Of a DNA stretch of 10,783 bases, positions 7,497 to 10,783 are shown one piece after another. The notes beneath the pieces were generated by a model. It was not told the DNA's origin, made no database searches, and saw nothing but the letters and a program-made list of their open reading frames with translations. Origin of the DNA: CAYLPT01 sp964385645. Its GTDB lineage: Bacteria > Armatimonadota > Hebobacteria > Hebobacterales > Hebobacteraceae. The stretch's first letter is position 1; every line of letters begins with the position of its first letter. The DNA lies in NCBI GenBank assembly GCA_964385645.1, contig CAYLPT010000051.1, positions 1 through 10,783 of the forward strand, in the 5' to 3' direction. A program made the position numbers and the translations under genes.

Positions 7497-7502
7497 CTCC
7501 TC
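7497..7502 (-). promoter_or_regulatory. Shine-Dalgarno that sets the start at 7492
   Basis: On the minus strand GAGGAG is followed by ACAG and ATG 7492. Spacing is a little short, but there is no such site before the alternative ATG at 7531, whose extra 13 residues are mostly Arg, Gly and Ala. Confidence 0.65.
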
Positions 7503-7604
7503 GCCACCCGCCGCTCGGTGCCCGCCCCCATGCGGCTTATAGTGAACGTGATGCTTGTCAGCTAGGCAGATCGCCGCATCCCGTCGGACGCGTGTATTCC
7601 CCTC

Positions 7605-7652
7605 CATCTCCTGGACACGATTCCACCCTGTCCCGCGGCACCCTGCAACAGG
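7605..7652 (-). promoter_or_regulatory. Dispersed promoter-like element, copy 3 (divergent)
   Basis: On the minus strand this reads CCTG, TTGCAG (7648-7643), 17 bases, TGGAAT (7625-7620), then CGTGTCCAGGAG. It shares TTGCAGG and an exact 12-mer, GAATCGTGTCCA (7623-7612), with copy 1, in the same order and at nearly the same spacing. The upstream half is mostly diverged, though CAGG-N13-CCTG keeps an inverted pair at the same place. Transcription would start near 7613, giving the GH94-like gene a leader of about 120 bases. Confidence 0.5.
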
Positions 7653-8030
7653 TACGAGGCCCTCCCCTGGGCCGGGCCGCCGTGACCCAGGCAACCGGCG
7701 CTCCGTGCAGCGGGCAACGAACTCACCGATCACCCGGCGGGCTGGCGGCGGGCCCCAGAGACGCGCCGGGAGCACCTCGCGCTGTCTACATGAACGCCGA
7801 AGACGCGTACCTGAGCCGTGAAGGCCGTGACTGTTGCTTGGCAAATAGCCGCGCCGCCTTCAGCGGGCGCTTCTCCAGACCAGCAGAATCCCGTCGCCTG
7901 CCAGTGTGTAGCTTCATATACGCGATGCACCACGCCTACACCGTCCGATCTAATCTACTGCGCGGGATTCGCTAGGTTGGACTTCGCGAAGTGGCGGGCG
8001 CGGTGGCGCCGGGTGTTCGGCTGCGTGGCG

Positions 8031-9347
8031 CTAAGGGGGAATGTGGATGGGGCCGCCGTGCTCGCGGATGGTCGGTTCACCCTCCCACTCGATGTCGCTA
8101 AGGGTGATCGTGCCTTCGCCCTTGGTGATGAGCATAAGGTTGGCGCAGCGGGAGTTCTCCACGGTGACCTTGCCGCGGCCCTGGGCGGTGATCTGACCCG
8201 TGATAAGAGTCCCGGGCCGAAAGTGACCGACCGAGGCGTTGCGGAGGAGAAGCTCGGCGGGCAATCCGGCGGCCGGGTCGGTGTCGCCAGTGGCGGGGAA
8301 GCCGCCGGCCTCGAGGGTGGTGGCGGAGGCGTGGAGGTCGTAGGTGCCGGGGGAGCCGATGAGGGCGAGGCGGCCGGCGGCGACCATGGCCTCGGCGATG
8401 CGTGTGGGGCCGGTGATGGTGACATCGGTCTGCTGGCCCGTGAGGTAGACGCCCCAGCACCTGATGTTGGCGGGCTCGTCCGGGACGCGCCAGGTCAGGT
8501 TGCCCGTGGTGAAGGAGGTCCCGGCGGGTACGGGCCCACTGGCGTCGGCGGTGGGCAGTTGGAAGGTTCCCTGGAGGTTGTGCGCCATGATGGAGGGGAT
8601 GAGGCTGGGGGAGTGGCGGAGATGGAACTCGGCGAGCGGGCCGCCGGGGAGGAGCTGGACGAAGAGAAACCAGGCGCCGACGCGGGTGTTGACGAGCTCG
8701 AGGCGGTACTGGACGCCGGGGATGCTGGAGCTGTCGTAGACGCGAGAGATCGGCTCGCCGACGGGGAAGTTGAAGACCGCGACGCCGGGGACGGCCGCGC
8801 TGGAGAGCGAGATCGCGTATTCGCTGTCGCGGATGACGGCGTCGCCCCGGCCGGACATGATGACGGTGTCGGGGCTGGGGCCGGCGATGAGGCGGGTGGC
8901 GCGGAGTCGGCCGACGCCCTCGGCCGAGCCGCAGACGATGCCGTAGCTGTAGCGGACGGTCGTGTCCTCGAGGTCCCACTCGCCATCGCGCAGCTCGAAG
9001 TTGGAGTGGTAGATGGCGCCCCCGGTCTCGGTGCCCCCGAGGGTGGCATGTCGGGTGAGCAGGGAGCCGCCCCGCCAGAAGACGTTGAACTCGCGAGAGT
9101 AGGTGTTGAGGAGCTCGAGGGTGGCGCGCTCGACCACCAGGGCCCCGCCTGGCTCGAGGAAGATGTTGCCCCGGACGCGGTAGTGGGCGTCCGACCAGAC
9201 GGTGTGCTCGGCGATGTGGACGTCGCCCTCGATCTCGACCACGGGGGGCGAGGGGTCGGTGGGGCCGGCGCCTGAGGTGTCGGCGAACGCGCCCAAGATG
9301 GAGAGGGCGAGCGCGGCGGCGAGCAGGCATGTGGTGAGGATGGCCAT
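8031..9347 (-). CDS. Secreted protein of unknown function with beta-helix-like repeats
   Basis: This is a 438-residue protein. Residues 1-22 form a clear signal peptide (hydrophobic LLAAALALSILGAFA, likely cleavage AFA before DTS). The rest is short beta-strand segments separated by turns, of the kind found in right-handed parallel beta-helix proteins: IFLEPGGALVVERATLELLN (62-81), FELRDGEWDLEDTTVRYS (117-134), GDAVIRDSEYAISLSS (168-183), and near the end GRGKVTVENSRCANLMLITK (390-409) and EGTITLSDIEWEG (411-423). Such folds often bind or cleave polysaccharides, but no catalytic motif is recognised. GAGAGG five bases upstream supports the start. It follows the gene ending at 9382 after 34 bases, so the two are probably co-transcribed. 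A long open frame on the opposite strand is a composition artefact. Confidence 0.78.
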   Translation of the reverse strand: MAILTTCLLAAALALSILGAFADTSGAGPTDPSPPVVEIEGDVHIAEHTVWSDAHYRVRGNIFLEPGGALVVERATLELLNTYSREFNVFWRGGSLLTRHATLGGTETGGAIYHSNFELRDGEWDLEDTTVRYSYGIVCGSAEGVGRLRATRLIAGPSPDTVIMSGRGDAVIRDSEYAISLSSAAVPGVAVFNFPVGEPISRVYDSSSIPGVQYRLELVNTRVGAWFLFVQLLPGGPLAEFHLRHSPSLIPSIMAHNLQGTFQLPTADASGPVPAGTSFTTGNLTWRVPDEPANIRCWGVYLTGQQTDVTITGPTRIAEAMVAAGRLALIGSPGTYDLHASATTLEAGGFPATGDTDPAAGLPAELLLRNASVGHFRPGTLITGQITAQGRGKVTVENSRCANLMLITKGEGTITLSDIEWEGEPTIREHGGPIHIPP

Positions 9348-9381
9348 GGTTGCCTCTCAGGGAGCGCGCGGCGGTGGGGGG

Positions 9382-10350
9382 TCAGCCGCCGGCGGCGTAG
9401 TCGCGGATGAGCAGTATGTTCTCAGGCGGGGTCTCGTAGGGAAGGGCGCCAGTGCCCAGCATGATGCGGGGGTCGCCGTCGGCCAGGGCGATGATGCGGT
9501 CCACCTCACGCAGGATCGCTTCCCTGGAGCCGGACACATAGATGCGCGGGTCCAGGTTCACCCGCACGCGCACCTCCGGGTAGCGCTGCATGCGGCGGAG
9601 GAACTCCACCCGGTCGGTCTCGGCGGGGCAAATGACGAAGTCGGTGCCGGTCTCCATGATGGCATCCACGATGGGCGTCGTGTCGCCCCCGATGATGCAG
9701 GGCACCGGGTGCCCGACCATCTCGGCGGCCTCGCGGAGGAGGCGCTTCAGGGCGGGGAGCTCGACGGCGCGGAACTGGCAGGGCGACAGCAGTGGCGGCG
9801 CGGCCGCGGACTCGAAGAAGGCGATGTCGAGGCCGGCCTGCTTGACCGCGCGCACGAACGCGAGCTGCCCCGGGAGCAGCCGCAGGAGCGCGTCGCGCGC
9901 CTGGTCCGGCTCGGCGGCGACGGCGGTGAGCAACGCCTCGAGGCCAAAGAGGCTGGTGGCGATGGAGAAGGGGCCGCTGACGGGGATGCGCACATCGGCA
10001 TCCGGCAAGTCGCGGGCGAGCCGGCGGCCGACCTCGATCACCATGGGGAGCCGGCCGGCCGAGTGGGGGTCGAGAGGCTCTAGGTCAAGGGCGGCCTCCA
10101 GAGAGGGGAGCGCGGGCTCGGTGATGGCGGGGATTCCGTTGCCGTCCGGCCGCGTGACAAGGCCGCCGTAGGCCTCGGCCTCGAGGTTGTAGATGTCAAT
10201 GCCGACGACCACGGGGAAGTGGCGGTAGGTCTCATAGGCTCGCCGCTGGGCCTGGTACATCAGCTCGCCGTCCCGGGACACCTCCCAGGGCGAGCGGTTG
10301 ATGAGCCGAGCGGCGTGCTCGTAGACCGAGATGGAGAAGGCGATCCTCAC
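9382..10350 (-). CDS. Uroporphyrinogen decarboxylase-fold protein, divergent
   Basis: This 322-residue protein follows the family that contains heme-pathway uroporphyrinogen decarboxylase and the corrinoid methyltransferases of the MtaA/CmuA type. Family-like segments are VVVGIDIYNLEAEAYG (47-62), RIPVSGPFSIATSL (121-134), FFESAAAPPLLSPCQF (178-193), IIGGDTTPIVDAIMETGTDFV (219-239), VRVNLDPRIYVSG (262-274) and GTGALPYETPPENI (299-312). The zinc ligands of the methyltransferases, normally His-x-Cys before the Gly-Asn-Thr-like turn and a Cys near the C-terminus, are absent: the sites read GGDTT and GTGAL. The arginine-rich N-terminus of the heme enzyme is also missing. The substrate is therefore unknown. 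The start is GTG 10350, with GGGGAG eight bases upstream. It lies 28 bases after the cysteine hydrolase stop and 34 before the beta-helix gene, so all three are likely one operon. Confidence 0.82.
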   Translation of the reverse strand: MRIAFSISVYEHAARLINRSPWEVSRDGELMYQAQRRAYETYRHFPVVVGIDIYNLEAEAYGGLVTRPDGNGIPAITEPALPSLEAALDLEPLDPHSAGRLPMVIEVGRRLARDLPDADVRIPVSGPFSIATSLFGLEALLTAVAAEPDQARDALLRLLPGQLAFVRAVKQAGLDIAFFESAAAPPLLSPCQFRAVELPALKRLLREAAEMVGHPVPCIIGGDTTPIVDAIMETGTDFVICPAETDRVEFLRRMQRYPEVRVRVNLDPRIYVSGSREAILREVDRIIALADGDPRIMLGTGALPYETPPENILLIRDYAAGG

Positions 10351-10378
10351 CGCGCTCGCTCCCCGCGCAGCTCTGGCA

Positions 10379-10783
10379 TCAGGCGCCCCGCTCCGCGGCT
10401 GCGGCGCAGGCGTCGTGGAAGTCGGCGACGCAGGCCGAGAAGCCGTGCACCTGCTCCACCTCCCGGATGGCCAGTTCGGTGGCCCACTTCTGCGCGAGGG
10501 TGTCCGGAAACTCGACCCCGTCGGTGGCGTCCCGCAGCAGGATGGTGTTGTAGCCGCGCGCCCGCATGGCGCGGATGCCGTAGTCGCGGCCCAGGATGCA
10601 CCAATTGGTGGCGAACCCGGCGTAGATCAGGTGCAGAATGCCCCGCGCGGCGGCCAGCGCGTGCAGCTGGTCGGCGGTGGCGATGAGATGGTCGCCCTCC
10701 TCGATGCTAACGTGAGGCGAGATGTCGAGCTTGGGGGCGAGCTCCTCCCAGTAGGTGCCGATGCCCGGGGGCTGGTCGCGGGG
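10379..10783 (-). CDS. Isochorismatase-type cysteine hydrolase (C-terminal part, cut by window end)
   Basis: The last 134 residues of a cysteine hydrolase of the isochorismatase superfamily, which includes nicotinamidases, ureidoacrylate hydrolases and similar amidases. The diagnostic segment is HLIYAGFATNWCILGRDYGIRAM, in which the Cys (residue 62 of this fragment) is the expected nucleophile, followed by RGYNTILLRDATDG. The N-terminal part, with the catalytic Asp and metal-site residues, lies beyond the window, so the reaction cannot be named. It is the upstream gene of a tight run with the uroporphyrinogen decarboxylase-fold and beta-helix genes. Its stop TGA overlaps an ATG (TGATG), but that short frame ends within eleven codons and is not the next gene's frame. 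Confidence 0.85.
   Translation of the reverse strand, partial: PRDQPPGIGTYWEELAPKLDISPHVSIEEGDHLIATADQLHALAAARGILHLIYAGFATNWCILGRDYGIRAMRARGYNTILLRDATDGVEFPDTLAQKWATELAIREVEQVHGFSACVADFHDACAAAAERGA

Larger units (their letters stand above)
7493..8030. other. Gap between two minus-strand genes
   Basis: About 540 bases without a convincing gene; the open frames here are short, Arg/Pro-rich or antisense. The gap holds the Shine-Dalgarno sequence of the GH94-like gene (7497-7502), element copy 3 (7605-7652) and a perfect 12-base palindrome, ACTTCGCGAAGT, at 7981-7992. A short G+C-rich hairpin (GGCGC-CACC-GCGCC on the minus strand, near 8000-8013) follows the stop at 8031 but has no T tract. No clear terminator is visible for the upstream run of genes, so read-through into the GH94-like gene is not excluded. 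Confidence 0.6.

Noticed and set aside
7532..7560. A TATAAG box just upstream of ATG 7531 as promoter of the GH94-like gene
   Set aside because: The only -35-like sequence (CTGACA) is 14 bases away, too close, and the better start codon is at 7492. Element copy 3 has correct 17-base spacing.
7818..9275. A 485-codon open frame on the plus strand opposite the beta-helix gene
   Set aside because: Its translation is dominated by Gly, Ala, Val, Asp and Glu runs, with no domain and no Shine-Dalgarno. The minus strand has a clear signal peptide and strand-rich sequence. The open frame follows from G/C-rich third positions.
9202..10171. Plus-strand frames of 193 and 293 codons opposite the uroporphyrinogen decarboxylase-fold gene
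   Set aside because: Compositional shadows: Gly/His/Glu-rich or Ser/Arg-rich, no start signals, opposite a gene with clear family motifs.
10347..10379. A 10-codon frame starting at the TGATG overlap after the cysteine hydrolase and ending across the next gene's GTG
   Set aside because: It looks like translational coupling, but there is no conserved peptide to judge, and the GTG start already has its own GGGGAG. Most likely a chance frame.

Overview
The window is about two-thirds G+C, with strongly G/C-ending codons, so long spurious open frames appear opposite most real genes. The gene content is a GH51-like secreted arabinofuranosidase, an aldo/keto reductase fused to ferredoxin clusters, a very long GH94-type protein, a divergent uroporphyrinogen decarboxylase-fold protein and a secreted beta-helix protein. 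This suggests an environmental, polysaccharide-degrading bacterium of the Armatimonadota or Planctomycetota/PVC kind. That assignment is an inference from gene content; no marker gene is present.

Layout. Positions 1-90 are the edge of a CRISPR array: one cut repeat, one 35-base spacer and one complete 36-base repeat; no cas gene is in view. Positions 91-727 hold a possible gene remnant and the first copy of a dispersed promoter-like element. Positions 728-2419 (+) encode the secreted arabinofuranosidase-like glycoside hydrolase. Positions 2420-3106 are non-coding and hold the second, about 90% identical, copy of the element. Positions 3107-4150 (+) encode the aldo/keto reductase-like protein with two C-terminal Fe-S motifs. 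It converges on a 1076-residue GH94/clan GH-Q-like protein at 4262-7492 (-). A roughly 540-base gap upstream of that gene (7493-8030) contains a third, more divergent copy of the element, facing the gene. Positions 8031-10783 (-) are a tight run, transcribed in the order isochorismatase-type cysteine hydrolase (cut by the window end), uroporphyrinogen decarboxylase-fold protein, secreted beta-helix-like protein.

How they may work together. The arabinofuranosidase-like enzyme would release sugars outside the cytoplasm. The GH-Q-like protein would act on oligosaccharides, probably in the cytoplasm. The reductase-like protein may handle a sugar-derived or redox substrate. Each of these three genes has a copy of the same element upstream in the same orientation (TTGCAG, 16-17 bases, then a GAAT-ending -10-like hexamer and a conserved GTGTCCA), so they may share a promoter type or regulator. 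The strongest leads are this three-copy element and two proteins that keep a family fold but seem to have lost the family's key residues: the reductase-like protein (Lys/His of the tetrad) and the uroporphyrinogen decarboxylase-fold protein (zinc ligands).
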